Shown piece by piece: positions 1 to 11,409 of a stretch of DNA of 64,000 nt. The position numbers and the translations under genes are program-made. Origin of the DNA: Pohlia nutans. Taxonomy: Eukaryota; Streptophyta; Bryopsida; Bryales; Mniaceae. The stretch is from the NCBI GenBank assembly GCA_022496805.1, contig CM040088.1, forward strand, positions 25,093,501 to 25,157,500, given 5' to 3'. Below the pieces are notes generated by a model that saw only the letters and a list, made by a program, of their open reading frames with translations, did not search any database and was not told the DNA's origin. Position 1 is the first letter of the stretch, and every line of letters starts with the position of its first letter.

Positions 1-535
1 AGACTCAATCTTGTTTGACAACCTCAAACAGACGCGTGCTGCTGGGAGTCCCATGAACTCATATGATGTAGATTGTCGAGCAATAATACATGAAGCCCAC
101 CCTTTCAAAATTCGACATCAAGGTTGTACATGGGGAGAGATAAAGACATTCCCACATGGGATTTCATATGAGAAGTGGGACAAAATTCCCACAACTGTAA
201 CTTCCCTGGGATGACTGTAGTGTATTTTTGATTTGGGAAAGTTACAATTGTAGGAAATTTATCTACCTTTCCCATATGGGAATCTTGTTTTTATCTCCCT
301 GTGGTAGGTTCTACGATGTATTAGGTTTTCCTTAAATGTTTTATCATTTCCACTTGTATCTATTGTCGTGACATCTCAAATTAATTGGAGTTGTATCATT
401 AATTGTGAGTTACCAGGGCTGTTTCAAATCTAGGACTTCAATTGGATTTAAATCAGTTTAAATTGTTCTTATAGAAAATAATGATAGTATAAAACTCGGT
501 ACTTAAAATAATACTTGAAGAGGGTGCACCTTTTG
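1..535. other. Intergenic, no gene recognised
   Basis: AT-rich sequence with no recognisable coding region, RNA gene or bounded repeat. It ends at the TTAA that flanks the first TTAA element. Confidence 0.5.
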
Positions 536-539
536 TTAA

Positions 540-1034
540 CCCTTTAACGCCTAATCCTGTTCTGGAGATTGGATAGATTTCAGGTCCTTTCAAAAAAAGA
601 TCTCCTTGTTGAAATTGGGTTTAGGGTTTAGGGATCTCCTTGTTAATAAAATCCAACCGTATAAATATAAGCATAACTTAACTCTTAAACGTCAAGAAGG
701 CCTGGGCGGGGCAGCCCAAAAGGCATCTAAATTTTCGGAGGAAGAAAAAAAAAAAAAAAAAAAAAAAACAGCTCTGTGGGACACTGCTGGCCAGCACTGT
801 AGCATTGCGGCATCTCAGCTGCCCCAACCTCAAAAACTTGTTCAATTTCATAACTTTGATTGCTTACCAACAATTCCACAATCTCTCAAATGAGGCGCAA
901 ATTTGCAATCTAGATCGCTTTTTCAATAGCTTCCCAACGCACCAATCCACGCTTGATTTGGTTGAGAAAATCTACTTTTTTCTTGATTATTCTCTTTTAA
1001 ATAAGCCCATGGGGCTTACCTTGACGTTTAAGGG
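540..1034. mobile_element. TTAA-flanked MITE (piggyBac-like), copy 1
   Basis: The segment begins CCCTTTAACGCC and ends with the near reverse complement (GACGTTTAAGGG). TTAA stands directly outside both ends (536-539 and 1035-1038). It carries a poly-A run at about 738-769 and a short telomere-like TTTAGGG stretch near 620-634. It has no transposase, so it is non-autonomous. TTAA target duplication and CCC/GGG termini are the piggyBac hallmark; the superfamily assignment is inferred from termini alone. Confidence 0.65.
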
Positions 1035-1038
1035 TTAA

Positions 1039-1294
1039 TCTAACACGTGTTGGGTAGACCTTGGTAAGATTGGACCGTTGGATTGGAAGATTATAGTATG
1101 TCTTTGAACTGTATAATGCACACTCAAAAATGAGATTTTGGAGGGTGTGTGACTTTTATAAGGTCCTTTAGCTCTTGTGAGCTGTACCTTGGAATAAGAA
1201 TCATTGGCACAAGGATCGCTAGCGGATTCTAGAACATTGGACATGCCACGTGATTCTTTGTCTAAAGAACAACGATAGAGGCTTGGAAGTCCAT
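1039..1294. repeat. Fragment of a repeat also found at 34.3 kb
   Basis: The stretch around 1076-1150 matches 34355-34425 closely (a run ending in GAGATTTTGGAGGGT). The match resumes at about 2993-3546 against 34432-34989. The foldback at 1295-2892 lies between the two halves, which suggests it landed inside an older copy of this repeat. Confidence 0.5.
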
Positions 1295-1438
1295 AGGGCA
1301 ATGGTCTGATATAGGTACCCCGAAAAGCCCTTTTAACTCTTAAATCAGTCTTTATACCAACTTTGAATGAGTCCCACTTTAAAATAAAATAAAAACGAAT
1401 TGACCGGAGGTGGTTTTGATTTCCTACACAAAAGAAAT

Positions 1439-1709
1439 CTCGGGGGGTGCACTCTACATTACGTTTGAGAATCAGGTGCGTTCATGACCCCCTCTAAAAA
1501 CCCCCATGTGTACAAGGGGCTATATGTCTAAAAACCTTTGTATACATATCTATTCCGTCCTAAATATATGTTCAATGTAAGTATACACCAATATTTTCAA
1601 CTCTAAATATGTTTATTGTATGTATACGTAATACGACAATGTTTGAATTAATACCCCTTCTATGCACTCATGTATACTTGTACGTGTTTAGTACAATGCA
1701 CCCCCCGAG
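1439..1709. mobile_element. Mutator-like MITE, copy A
   Basis: Ends are CTCGGGGGGTGCA and its reverse complement. The flanks are an exact 8-bp duplication AAAGAAAT (1431-1438 and 1710-1717). The other arm of the surrounding palindrome lacks it, which supports insertion. It is AT-rich inside and has no ORF. Confidence 0.7.
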
Positions 1710-2513
1710 AAAGAAATGCACGTAAAAAGTGAAGCTTTTAAAAGATTTTAAAAGAGACTTTTTTTTTACAAAAATCAAAGTTTATTCCAACTACTTCAAA
1801 ACATCCAAAACACATGTCTAAATATCCAATGACGTCGTTTTGGTACCAATTTTTGATATGAAGTATATCAAAATATGTGCTACGTGAAATGATTAATTTG
1901 AAGGATTAAAAGTATTATTTATTTTGAACTACAATGCCTGCAAATGCTGATTCTTGGCACTTTTTTCCATGAAGCATAAAAATATGAAAATTAATTTATT
2001 CAATTAAAATGTTATACTAGAATTAAAGTATTCATGTCATCAGGTGTGGATAAATTTTGAATTTTGAATTTTGAAATTGTACTTAATTGAAGTTTTTTTG
2101 AAATTTTTTGAAATTTGAAATTTGTCAAAATTTCAAAATTTCAAAATTTTCATTTTCTTTTATTCCCCCAATTTCCAACATAAATTTGTTTTTTCCAAAC
2201 TTCAACGAATTTGTCTATTTTAATTGACTACAATTATAAATTTATTTTAAAAAAAAATTCCACACCTTGATGACATGAAACACTTTAATTCAAGTTCAAC
2301 TACTTAATTGAATAAATTAATGTTCATGTTCTTATGCTTTGTGGGAAAAATTGCCAAAAATCAACATTTGCAAGCATTGTAGTTCAAAATAAATAATATT
2401 TTTAATCCTCCAAATTAACCATTTCAAACAACACATACCTAGATGTACTTTATATCAAAAACTCGTACCAAAATGACGTCATTGGATATTTTAAACATAA
2501 ATCTTGGATGTTT

Positions 2514-2640
2514 TTTTTTTTTTTGAAACACACGAATTGCATTTTTTTGCAACCTGCGGCAAGTTTTTCCAATCAAGTAGTAAGACGATTTCACAGCCGA
2601 GAATCAAACCGCCAACCTCTCTATTTGGTTTGGGTACCAA
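2514..2640 (-). mobile_element. SINE-like retroposon insertion, 5'-truncated
   Basis: Read on the minus strand, it starts near a tRNA B-box-like motif (GGTTTGATTCTC) and ends in a poly-A tract (poly-T at 2511-2524 on plus). A direct repeat, AAATCTTGGATGTTTT, flanks it (from 2499 and 2641-2656), as expected of target-primed insertion. The matching place in the left arm of the palindrome (about 1790-1812) has no insert, giving an empty-site comparison. No convincing A box is visible. Confidence 0.55.
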
Positions 2641-2992
2641 AAATCTTGGATGTTTTGAAGTAGTTGGAACAAACTCTGATTTTTGTACAAAAAGTCTCAT
2701 TCAAAGTCTTTAAAATACTTCGATTTTATGTGGATTTTTTTTTGTGTATTGTATGAATGTAGGAAATCAAAACCACATTTGGTCGATTCATTTTTAATTT
2801 TGTTTTAAAGAGGGACTCATTCAAACTTGCCATAGGGGCTGATTTAAGAATTAAATGGGGGTTTCAAGGTACCCATATCAGACCATTGCTCCAAAGTAGC
2901 CCCACCTCAAGAATCACATGTTTTGAATTTTTATCTTCCATGCACTGAGAGCAAAAGGGTGAACCATGGCAAGGGCTAAACAACCTTATGTC

Positions 2993-3546
2993 AAAGTTAA
3001 ATAGAATTTAGGTTAATTTTTCAAAAATGAAAGTGAAGATATTCAACAATGATCTATGTCAACACCTTCATTGCAATCTTCCATGTCAAGATCAGACTCG
3101 CACATAATTATTATGAATTTTATAAGTGAGAGTGACTTATCCATGTACGATTTAGGACAAAAATTTGTACGTTAGAATATGAAAGGAGTTGGTACATTGA
3201 TTAAGTTAGGTCGGAATACATACACTAATGAGACATGAACAAGAGGACATAATTTAAAAAGATAAATAAGATAACAAACTTCCAAACACAAAAGTACCGC
3301 ATAATAAACGTGTTGTATTTGTAAGAATCTGTTGTATTTTGTAGTGTTTTGGTGTTTTGCACATCAATATTTTGATAGCAAATCACTTTACGATGATTCT
3401 TATTTTGCCCAACAGGTATGGTATACAAAGGGGCATATTTGAACCTCACAACTCAACTTCAAATACCTCACTGACTAAGAGATATGTCAATTGTAAGAGA
3501 AAAAGTGAAGAAGTGACCCGTTTTAGGTCACTTGGGTACTAAAGGG
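2993..3546. repeat. 3' part of TTAA-type repeat (shared with 34.4-35.0 kb)
   Basis: Extended similarity to 34432-34989. It ends in CACTAAAGGG-type sequence followed by TTAA at 3547-3550. Its left half appears displaced by the foldback element. Confidence 0.5.
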
Positions 3547-3817
3547 TTAATAGCCTATACTAAATGTGTATATATATCTGAAACCCATTTGAATAGATAT
3601 ATTAATTAATGGAAATTAAAACTCTATACACTCAAGAATAAAATATGATATACAAAATCAAATAAATAGAACATTACATTATTAATTGTAAGGTTTTGAA
3701 AATAGCAGTATAAATAATACAACAGTTCATTGAAAAAATTGTTTTACTACTATAAAATATAACATATACACATATACATACATACATATACATCCATATA
3801 TATACATATATACATAT

Positions 3818-3826
<9 letters not shown>

Positions 3827-3912
<86 letters not shown>
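3827..3912. repeat. (TA)n(TG)n microsatellite
   Basis: A run of TA dinucleotides passes directly into TG dinucleotides. The ORF that crosses it on the minus strand is an artefact of the repeat. Confidence 0.95.
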
Positions 3913-3915
<3 letters not shown>

Positions 3916-4877
3916 TTTAATGTAATGAATACTATAAAAACACATCAATTGAAGTGAAATGATTAAGTTTTCATTTTTCTTTCTAAACCATGATACAAAG
4001 ATAATTCCAAGTTTTCTATAATAAGCACCTCTTAAAGTGATCAAACGACCATTTTAGGGTCGATGCTTTTTATTTACGGGCTACCCGGGATGAGAAATTA
4101 TTTTTATAAAAAATGAGAATATTTTTTTAAAATAGGAGATCAAGTATATTTTCCAATCCAATTTGAATCATGTCAATTTGAGTTAAACTCCACCAAGGAT
4201 TATTTTTCAAAGACATAGACCTTAAGGTTGTCCTAGTGTTATAAAATTCACTATTTGGGGAAAGTAATGATGTTTGCTTGTTTGAAACAAAATCATTTAA
4301 AAATCTTGTTCAAAACATAATGTTGAGTGATAAGAAATCATACCAAATTTGAAATTCTAAAAATAAAATTTGAAATTTTGATGAAATTTTGAAACTAAAT
4401 GCTTCTAAAAATCATTATGTAAGATTTAAAAATATTTTACATCGGACCTAACTTCATCACGTGAAGATTTAAAAAAGAGCTAAAGTTATTTTTGGAAGTT
4501 TGACAGTATGGATAATTCGTAGAAATGATACCCTACATTTTGTCTGACTAACTTTATGACATGTAATTGTAATTGTTGACGTGCACAATCATGGCTCTCC
4601 CTAAATAAATCCTAAACAATTAAGAATTCATGAATTCATAAACTAAAGAAATTGGCGTCCCTTACGAATCCTGGAATTGGATAGCGCTCTACAAGCTCTA
4701 ATTCATGCTCAAATGGCAAAGTCAAAAAAACATCTTCTTTGGCTTGTAATGAAACCTACATTTGGTTCTCAAAGGGCAAAACCAAAACTTCATCGTCTAT
4801 AGCTTGGTCAAAATCCAAGTCATACAACAAGTCATATATTCCTTGTTGACCTCTTGAAATGAGTAGATTAAATTCCA
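3913..4877. other. Intergenic, repeat-derived
   Basis: No gene is seen. The stretch near 4060-4200 is similar, in inverted orientation, to the window end at about 63780-63920, so at least part of it is dispersed repeat. Confidence 0.45.
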
Positions 4878-5545
4878 ATGCACTGGAGTTATCTTAAAAG
4901 AGAAGTTGTGTTTGAACAAGATACCATGTGTCTTGCTTTAATAAATTCTTATTTGTTCACTCTAAATAGTTATAAGATGTAGAAGAGCTTAGTGGCCTTT
5001 TATTATTAGGTGTGTAAGAGCTTGGTGGTCTTTAAACTCATGCACAACTACTTCAGCCGTCAAAAGAGACGGCTAAACTAGTTGTGCATGAGTTTGAAGA
5101 CCACCAAGCTCTTACACACCTAATAATGAGAGACCACTAAGCTCTTTCATACCTCATAACTATTTAGAGTGAACAAATAAGAGTAAGGTAGGAGGCTCTA
5201 AACCCGCTACTTTAAGGGCTGTGAATTTATGAGGACACAGGGAAAACTGAGCATGATTTTTCACTAGAAGACAAATCCAAGCAAAGACCAACATACTTTG
5301 AATCAAAAAAATTGGATGTTCCTAAAACTAGTTATGAATTTCTGAAGTTGAAATGACATGGGTTCTAAAGTGGTGCTCTTCACCATGGGTACATCCAAAA
5401 TTTCAAAATGGTCGTCCTTGGTAGAGTGTTGGTTTAGAACTGTGGCGGGTTTAGAGCCCTCTACCTTACATTAAAGCAAAACACATGGTATCTTGTTCAA
5501 ACACAACTTCTCTATTAGGATAACTCTACTAACAGTGCAATTTGT
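4878..5545. mobile_element. Foldback palindrome with nested insertion
   Basis: A near-perfect inverted repeat is centred near 5063. The inner arms (about 5010-5061 and 5066-5125) pair almost completely, including CATGCACAACTA and its complement. Outer arms continue to a GCACTGGAGTTATC-like end and its partner near 5530. The right arm is split by a second element at 5183-5469 whose ends are about 24-bp inverted repeats (GTAAGGTAGGAGGCTCTAAA type). Confidence 0.65.
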
Positions 5546-5655
5546 TGTGGGATTTCTAACAAGAGATTTCCAGCAACCACCTCTCGGTGAATAAAAACAC
5601 AAGACTTGCAAATTCTATTGCATGAGCATTGTAATGTCCACGGCAACTCCCGATT

Positions 5656-5928
5656 TTGGGGAAGTCAGTGTGAAAAATTTAGATAACCATGAGAGAACAA
5701 ATATTGGGTGCCTTTATTCATTTGACATAAAATTCATAAATTTTAAAAAGTAATATAGGGTGATTTGAAACCAAATTGGTAATATTTTATGAATATTCCT
5801 AGAATATATTATGATTATACCATAAATATACTATAAGTAGTAAAATATTCCAATTATTTCATAGCTCCCATTAAATACCCTTTGTTCGCTCATGTACAAC
5901 AAAATTTACACTAAGTGACTTCCTTGAG
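5656..5928. mobile_element. Mutator-like MITE, copy B
   Basis: Termini are GGGGAAGTCA and its complement. An exact 9-bp target duplication CTCCCGATT lies at 5647-5655 and 5929-5937. It lies downstream of BTB copy 1 and is about 85% like copies C and D by eye. Confidence 0.75.
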
Positions 5929-6101
5929 CTCCCGATTCCAAGGAACTCGGGGTTAGAAATAAGTATGAGGACATAAGCACAAATCTTGACTTCTTGTTGC
6001 GAGTAATTCCCGAGGGGCAAGGGGATTGCCCAACGTAAACAACAATTGATAATTTTTGTAGATCAACTTTAGTTATAGGGGAATTCCCCCGTAATAAGGA
6101 A

Positions 6102-7190
6102 TTACAGACCACCGCTTACCACTTGCCATGATTTCCTAACCTGCCTTCGTAATCTAACAATTTTCTCCAAGTACATTATCAACCGTTGTTTACGGCGGGA
6201 ACGAGAACCAACAAGACCTTCAACAATAAACGGCTGCAATTTCAAATGCATGAAGCACTCTATGACTTCTTCACCCACTTGTGCCCTCAACAACTTCTTC
6301 ATTACCCAGCATATTGCTTCCAGCTTACGTCCATATTCAGGAACTGTTGCCATCCCGTCAATTGTGACATAACGACATTCTCCATCAAACTCCACAAGCA
6401 TTTCGTTTGTCACATTGCTAACAATCATGACCATATCCCTTTCAAAAGTACTAGCATCAGAGATTGTACTATATCCTTGAATGTTTGCCCAAAACTCTTC
6501 AAAGAAAGACCGAGCATCCTTGACGCTCATTATGTTTGGATGCAAATGATCATGCTTGTCTCGACGCAACGCAATACGTATGGCCTTCTCCACCAGGTCG
6601 CACACTACTCTACGACCATCCTTTTTGCTTGGGCCGCCCGACCCCAACCGAGCAACTAGAGGTTTTGCCAGAGAGGGGGAAAAATCTGCGGAACACGAGT
6701 AGTGCCGAATCCTCAATTCATCTTCTTCAGACCATTCGATGGTCGATAAATATTTGTAAATGGAGCTTATCAATTCCACAAACTCAATTTGAGAAGCCAC
6801 TTGCATAAGCTCCAGACTAGATTTGACATGTTTGAAGTCCTTGCGGATTGGCGTGTACATGCGGGAAAAGCAGTCTACGTAACATGAAACATGCAGCCCG
6901 TGGATCTTCTCGAGAGTGAATTCCATGGAATTTACCGATGGTGAATTGGGATTTACAATCCATCTCGTGCTCATGCACGCCTCAAAGTACTTGCTGCATG
7001 TCTTCAACTGATTGGAATGCACCTTCAACTCTACCAAAGTGCCCTTGCTCCGAAGGGTGTTCACTCGCTTGTTGTTTGCATCTGTTACCAAGCGTATGGA
7101 AACATCTTGATTTGCTCTTGTCCCGCATTGCCAGATGATCTTGCGAGATTGGTTTTGGGCCGTTTGTGAGGACTCTCTTGGGCGCTTCAT
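6102..7190 (-). CDS. BTB/POZ domain protein, copy 1, 3' end replaced
   Basis: This gene encodes 362 residues from the ATG at 7188-7190 (MKRPRES). The N-terminal half (about residues 28-150) is a plant BTB/POZ domain with the segment LKVHSNQLKTCSKYFEACM. It is followed by the helical region of this family (SEEDELRIRHY, LVARLG). Plant BTB proteins of this type are thought to act as protein-interaction or cullin-3 adaptor subunits; a specific partner cannot be read here. The coding exon follows a 5'UTR intron (7201-7738, donor GTACCT, acceptor TTGTAG). Similarity to the inverted copy at 13.5 kb is very high up to about 6196, then stops. The last roughly 30 codons are unrelated and lysine/arginine-rich, so the family C-terminus is missing. 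This is probably a truncated or decaying paralogue. Confidence 0.8.
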   Translation of the reverse strand: MKRPRESSQTAQNQSRKIIWQCGTRANQDVSIRLVTDANNKRVNTLRSKGTLVELKVHSNQLKTCSKYFEACMSTRWIVNPNSPSVNSMEFTLEKIHGLHVSCYVDCFSRMYTPIRKDFKHVKSSLELMQVASQIEFVELISSIYKYLSTIEWSEEDELRIRHYSCSADFSPSLAKPLVARLGSGGPSKKDGRRVVCDLVEKAIRIALRRDKHDHLHPNIMSVKDARSFFEEFWANIQGYSTISDASTFERDMVMIVSNVTNEMLVEFDGECRYVTIDGMATVPEYGRKLEAICWVMKKLLRAQVGEEVIECFMHLKLQPFIVEGLVGSRSRRKQRLIMYLEKIVRLRRQVRKSWQVVSGGL

Positions 7191-7200
7191 ATCTCCCAAC

Positions 7201-7738
7201 CTACAATAGTACAATAGATAAATGTGCAATTGTCATCGATGGTCATGAAATGGTGTATGAAACATTGATTCTAGTCGTGTAGCTAGGGTGCCATGCAGTT
7301 GCTTTTTCAGATTCAAGCACTAACTAGTTCACTAAGCATAAGCATATGAACTATTTTAAGTCGTGCTTAGCTTACAACAACTTCCAATATATGCGCAAAT
7401 TCGATGAAGAGCTATCGAACTCTCAATTTTTCTAATTTTCAGACAACATTTACTAACGAACAGGAATCAACACATGCTTTGATAAGAAGCGGAAAACTCT
7501 AGTGTAGAATGTGAACTTCTTTGGAGCCCATATTAAAAAAGTTGAGCATGTCTACTAGTATAGCTAGAATATTTCAGTTTAGACGATGATCAATTATCAA
7601 GCCGAGTGTATCAATCTCAGGAGAAGAGACTATAAATCAAAACATCCATCAGTAGACAAATATTAGCTTATGTAACTACTAGCTAGTGCATATGATCTTT
7701 GAAATATTTCACAGATAGTCTAAGAAAAATGTAGGTAC
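7201..7738 (-). other. 5'UTR intron of BTB copy 1
   Basis: The donor GTACCTACATT follows CTACAAG, and the acceptor ATTGTAG precedes GTTGGGAGATATG. The inverted copy keeps the same signals at 12906-13505, which supports a real conserved intron. Confidence 0.65.
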
Positions 7739-7854
7739 CTTGTAGTGAGTGAGTACTGCGGTGCTTGCTGAAGATGGACAGAAAGTTAGAGCTCCCCCAG
7801 AGACGGAATGGTCATGCTCCACACACGCCAAGAGAGATTGAGATCAACAGAGGA

Positions 7855-8335
7855 AAAGAGTGAAATGGGATGAGGAAGATCAAAACCCCTAACCTTATAG
7901 CCCTGCAATTTAAGTTCACACTACCGAGACAACGATTGAGAGAGAGAAATTAGGAGTGAAATGTGATGAGGAAGATTAAAACCCCTAACCTTATAGCCCT
8001 GCAATTTGAGTTCACACTACCAAGACAACGATCAAGAGAGAGAAATTAGGAGTGAAATGTGATGAAGAGGATTTAAGATCCTAGTACCCTTATATAAGCT
8101 CTGCAATTTGAGTTTACACTACCGAGACACCGATGGAGAAAGAAAAATTAGGAGTGAAATGTGATGAGGAGGATTCAAGCTCCTGCCTTTATACTCAAGC
8201 TCTGCAATTTGAGTGCACACTACTGAGACATCAATTAAGATAGAGAGAGTTTGAGAGTGAAATGGGATGAGGGAGATTCAAGCTCCTGCCCTTATAGCTC
8301 TGGAATTTGAATTCCCACTACCGAGGTTAAAATCC
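7855..8335 (-). promoter_or_regulatory. Promoter minisatellite of BTB copy 1, about five units
   Basis: Degenerate tandem repeats of about 100 bp each contain GAAATGGGATGAGG, CCTTATAGC (a TATA-like variant; TATATAAG in one unit), CTGCAATTTGAGTTCAC and ACTACCGAGAC. They stand directly upstream of the presumed 5'UTR. The inverted copy has about three units (12485-12790). The regulatory role is inferred from position. Confidence 0.6.
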
Positions 8336-8883
8336 AACTTACAGTCTCGACATGAAAACTTAATTACATGTACCACTCTGACTAGCATCCTCCACTTACA
8401 GTATCAATGAGATGGTTCGATTAATTTCAAAGATCATGGATGACAGGCTATACATATACGACTCATCCTTTGCATCCTCGCCGACATCGGCATACCAACC
8501 ATGTAGGCCATGTAGGCATTTTGGAAGGCGATGGCCTTTGGACTTTGACCTTTAGTGTGAAGGGTCGATAGGCCAATTTTTGACTTTCTTACAATTTGAT
8601 TGGTGGAATTGGAGACGGCCTCTTGACCTTCAACCGTGAAGCGGCCCTAATTCAAGAGAGAGAAAATGTATGTGCATCATTTTCTATCACCTACCTGCAC
8701 TACATGGTCATGGAGCTAATTCACAAGCTAGAACGTTTGGAGGGGTATAACACTAGGAGAAATCTTGTCAAATGTGATATGTCTTTAGTCAAATAGTGAC
8801 TCAAAAATCATAATTTCAATTACTTTGAACTCAAAAATAACAATTCCAATTACTATGGACAAGTCACAACAAAAAAATTGGCA
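8336..8883. repeat. Outer part of the BTB inverted duplication, then intergenic
   Basis: Sequence to about 8490 (CATGGATGACAGGCTATA, GCATCCTCGCCGACATCGG) is the reverse complement of about 12310-12480. This marks the outer edge of the inverted duplication. No gene is seen in the remainder. Confidence 0.6.
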
Positions 8884-9378
8884 TTAACCCCTAAAGGACC
8901 AAGCGTCCTAACTAGGATGTTTAGAGAACCGGGTAGGTTCCGGTGAACACATTTTTAATCGAATTTTGAAGGAAACTTAATAGTGAATTCCCCAATGTGC
9001 TACAAAAATGGGGATTCTTTTTTTTTTTTTGAATTCTGACACCGTATGTGAAAGTTATGAGGGGAAATGTGTTTTTTTTGGGAGAAAGGGCAGTGGGGCA
9101 GTAGAGAAATAGTTGAATTTTAGGGGGGGCAACAAGATGGGCAGTGTGTGGGAAATGGGGTGGACTGTGGGGGCCAGAAGATATAACATTCAGTAGCCTT
9201 CGAAGAGACTGCCTTTTAGTTTCATCCACCTTTATATATAGAGTGACTAGTGATTTCTAATTGAATGAACTATTGAATCAAATAAACAATTACAAAACAC
9301 TGTTGAATTGAATGTGATTGAATGAGTGCTTTCGATTATTGTTCACCATGGTTGATTGCTCTTGCTTAATGCCACGTG

Positions 9379-9477
9379 CCCCCCTAGCTACTAATGTGAT
9401 GTGGAATATCCCACATCATTTCATTGGGGAGATGAAATGATGTGGAATATTCCACATCATATTAGTAGCTAGGGGGG
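9379..9477. repeat. Near-perfect hairpin, 46-bp arms
   Basis: Arms 9379-9424 and 9432-9477 start and end CCCCCCTAGC / GCTAGGGGGG. They enclose a 7-nt loop with only about two mismatches. Each arm holds the smaller palindrome GATGTGGAATATTCCACATC (one arm with a C variant). Confidence 0.85.
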
Positions 9478-9535
9478 CAGCAGTCATAGAGGCTGCTAAA
9501 TGTTATGGACCACCCCATTTTCCAAACTCATTAAA

Positions 9536-9890
9536 AAAAAACCAAAAAAAAATATTTAAAAAAAAAATTAATTTTAATTTTAAACTAAAATTTTAAATTT
9601 TAAATTTAAATTTTAAACTAAAATTTTAAATTTAAATTTTAAACTAAAATTTTAAATTTAAATTTTAAACTAAAATTTTAAATTTTAAATTATTTTTTTA
9701 TAAATTAAAAAAATAATATTTTAAACTGAAAGTATTATATTATATTAAAAAACAATTTTTTATAATTAAATTTAAAAAAATTATAATTAGAAAAAATTAT
9801 AATTAAATTTTAAGTTCAATTTTAATATTAAAAATATTATTAAAAATTGAAAATTAAAATCATTTTTTAAAAATAAAAATAAAAAAATAA
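9536..9890. repeat. AT-rich repetitive block
   Basis: Almost pure A/T. Repeats of AAATTTTAAATTTAAATTTT and ACTAAAATTTT are self-complementary. No coding content. Confidence 0.8.
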
Positions 9891-10841
9891 AAATCATCCA
9901 ATGAGGGACTGCCACGTGGCAGTACACCTTGCAAGTTAGTGGGGTCATGAACATTGGAATGGGTTGGCACTTCAATTCCCTTCCTCCACCCTTTATTTCC
10001 TCCCTAATCCCCAAAATTCTTAGAAAATGTGCTACATGTCTTCTAAAACTTGGAGATTTATTTTGTTTTCAAATGTTTTTTTGCCATTCTATAGAGGGTG
10101 GAATGTACTTATGTTTCACCGCTCGGATTTGTATTTTAAATAAAAAAAGTAAAAAATTTTGCAATTCCAAAAAGAAAGAGTCTTTTCTGAACTTTTAAAC
10201 CCCAACAAGTGCAGGGTGTTCTTCAACATCCTAAACATCTCCAAATGCAACGAAAATTGGTACACAACTAAGTAACATCATATAGAATGTGAAAGTGAAG
10301 TGCGACAGGTTTCAATAGTGAGGTTTTTTCAATGTGGCCATGGTCAAACGCATCTAAAATTTTTGGGCATGTGTTTTTTTCCATCAAAAGCAATTATCTT
10401 GCAATCCATGCGGTCAAAATCAACTAGTTCATAACGAGATCTTATGGTTAGAAGGTAAAAAATAACATTTTTTTGGATTTTTTGCATGAGGGAGTAAAAA
10501 TGGCAGCATTGGAGTGTTTTTGGAGGAAAAACACTCCAGTCCTTTAGGGGTTAAAGACAAGTCACATTTGACAAGATAAATTTCTACTAGTGTAATCAAT
10601 CACCTCTACAAGATGATTGAATTGCAACTAAAAGAACTCTGCAGCGTAAGCAATGCATCGAATATGTTGCCTGGGACATAGACGGAGTTCAGCTTGAGCA
10701 AATTCAGAAATCATTGGAACCTATCACATGTACGTCAAATGAAGCAAAAGCTATCAACCACAGAAAGATTGCATATTTGCATCTGTTCCCTCAAAAAATC
10801 GCATAAAAGAGTGAAGAATTGATGGTGAGTGAAGTTCTTAA

Positions 10842-11076
10842 CCCTTAAACGACAATGCCAGCCCCACGGGCTTGGTTTTAGTTTGGGAGAATCTTGCTCA
10901 TAACTTCTACACCATTGCACCAAATGGGGTTTTTTAAATTCCAAACCAAGCACCTTAGAGAGATCTATACTTCTTTAGAATAAAGCTAAAGCAAATTAAA
11001 CACAGAATCATGCTTAAAATGGAATTTAAGAAGAGATTTTGGGTGTGGTATCAGGAAAGGAATTGTCGTTTAAGGG
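10842..11076. mobile_element. TTAA-flanked MITE, 235 bp
   Basis: Perfect 15-bp terminal inverted repeats (CCCTTAAACGACAAT) are flanked by TTAA at 10838-10841 and 11077-11080. This is the smallest and cleanest copy of the TTAA class in the window. Confidence 0.8.
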
Positions 11077-11409
11077 TTAAAATACAAGAAACCGGAGCTC
11101 TAGTTGTACAGTGCTGTACAGGACATGGACTGAGAGCCTGGAGTTAAGTCTCCTTGAGATCTCCAAAAGCTAGCTTTACGAAAAATACCTCTGGAAGGTT
11201 AAGAATCCCATTCAATGATCAACTCACAGATTTCGCTTCAAGAGCTTTGTGTCTAGGCTTGATACACTGCTCTAGACTGTACCCGAAGCACTGAGGGAAA
11301 TCTACCAGCGCCGAATGAGCTCCACAAAACAGGACTACTTGGGTGGTATATTTGCTTCCGTGCTGAGCCCTAAAAGTTGACAGAGCTGTACCAAATGATT
11401 GGAGGAAAC

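Larger units (their letters stand above)
1295..2892. mobile_element. Foldback/palindromic element, about 1.6 kb
   Basis: The two halves are long imperfect inverted repeats around a spacer near 2057-2257. The ends read GGGCAATGGTCTGATAT on the left and the complementary ATATCAGACCATTGCTCC on the right. Inner landmarks also pair, for example the TGACGTC blocks at about 1829-1836 and 2473-2480. The left arm is interrupted by a Mutator-like MITE (1439-1709) and the right arm by a SINE-like insertion (2514-2640). It has no coding capacity. Confidence 0.65.
8888..10550. mobile_element. TTAA-flanked element, 1.66 kb
   Basis: It begins CCCCTAAAGGACC after TTAA (8884-8887) and ends GGTCC-like TCCTTTAGGGG before TTAA (10551-10554). 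No transposase ORF is present. Inside are a 46-bp-arm hairpin (9379-9477) and an extremely AT-rich block of repeated TTTTAAA-type motifs (9536-9890). It is non-autonomous and possibly composite. Confidence 0.6.

Noticed and set aside
616..634. Telomere-like TTTAGGG units as a possible telomere scar
   Set aside because: Only about two units, inside a TTAA element; too short to claim.
3727..4044. 105-codon ORF rich in Ile/Tyr/His/Thr
   Set aside because: It is produced by the (TA)n(TG)n microsatellite.
7855..8335. CRISPR-like array
   Set aside because: Units are degenerate, ~100 bp, without unique spacers, and in a eukaryotic promoter.
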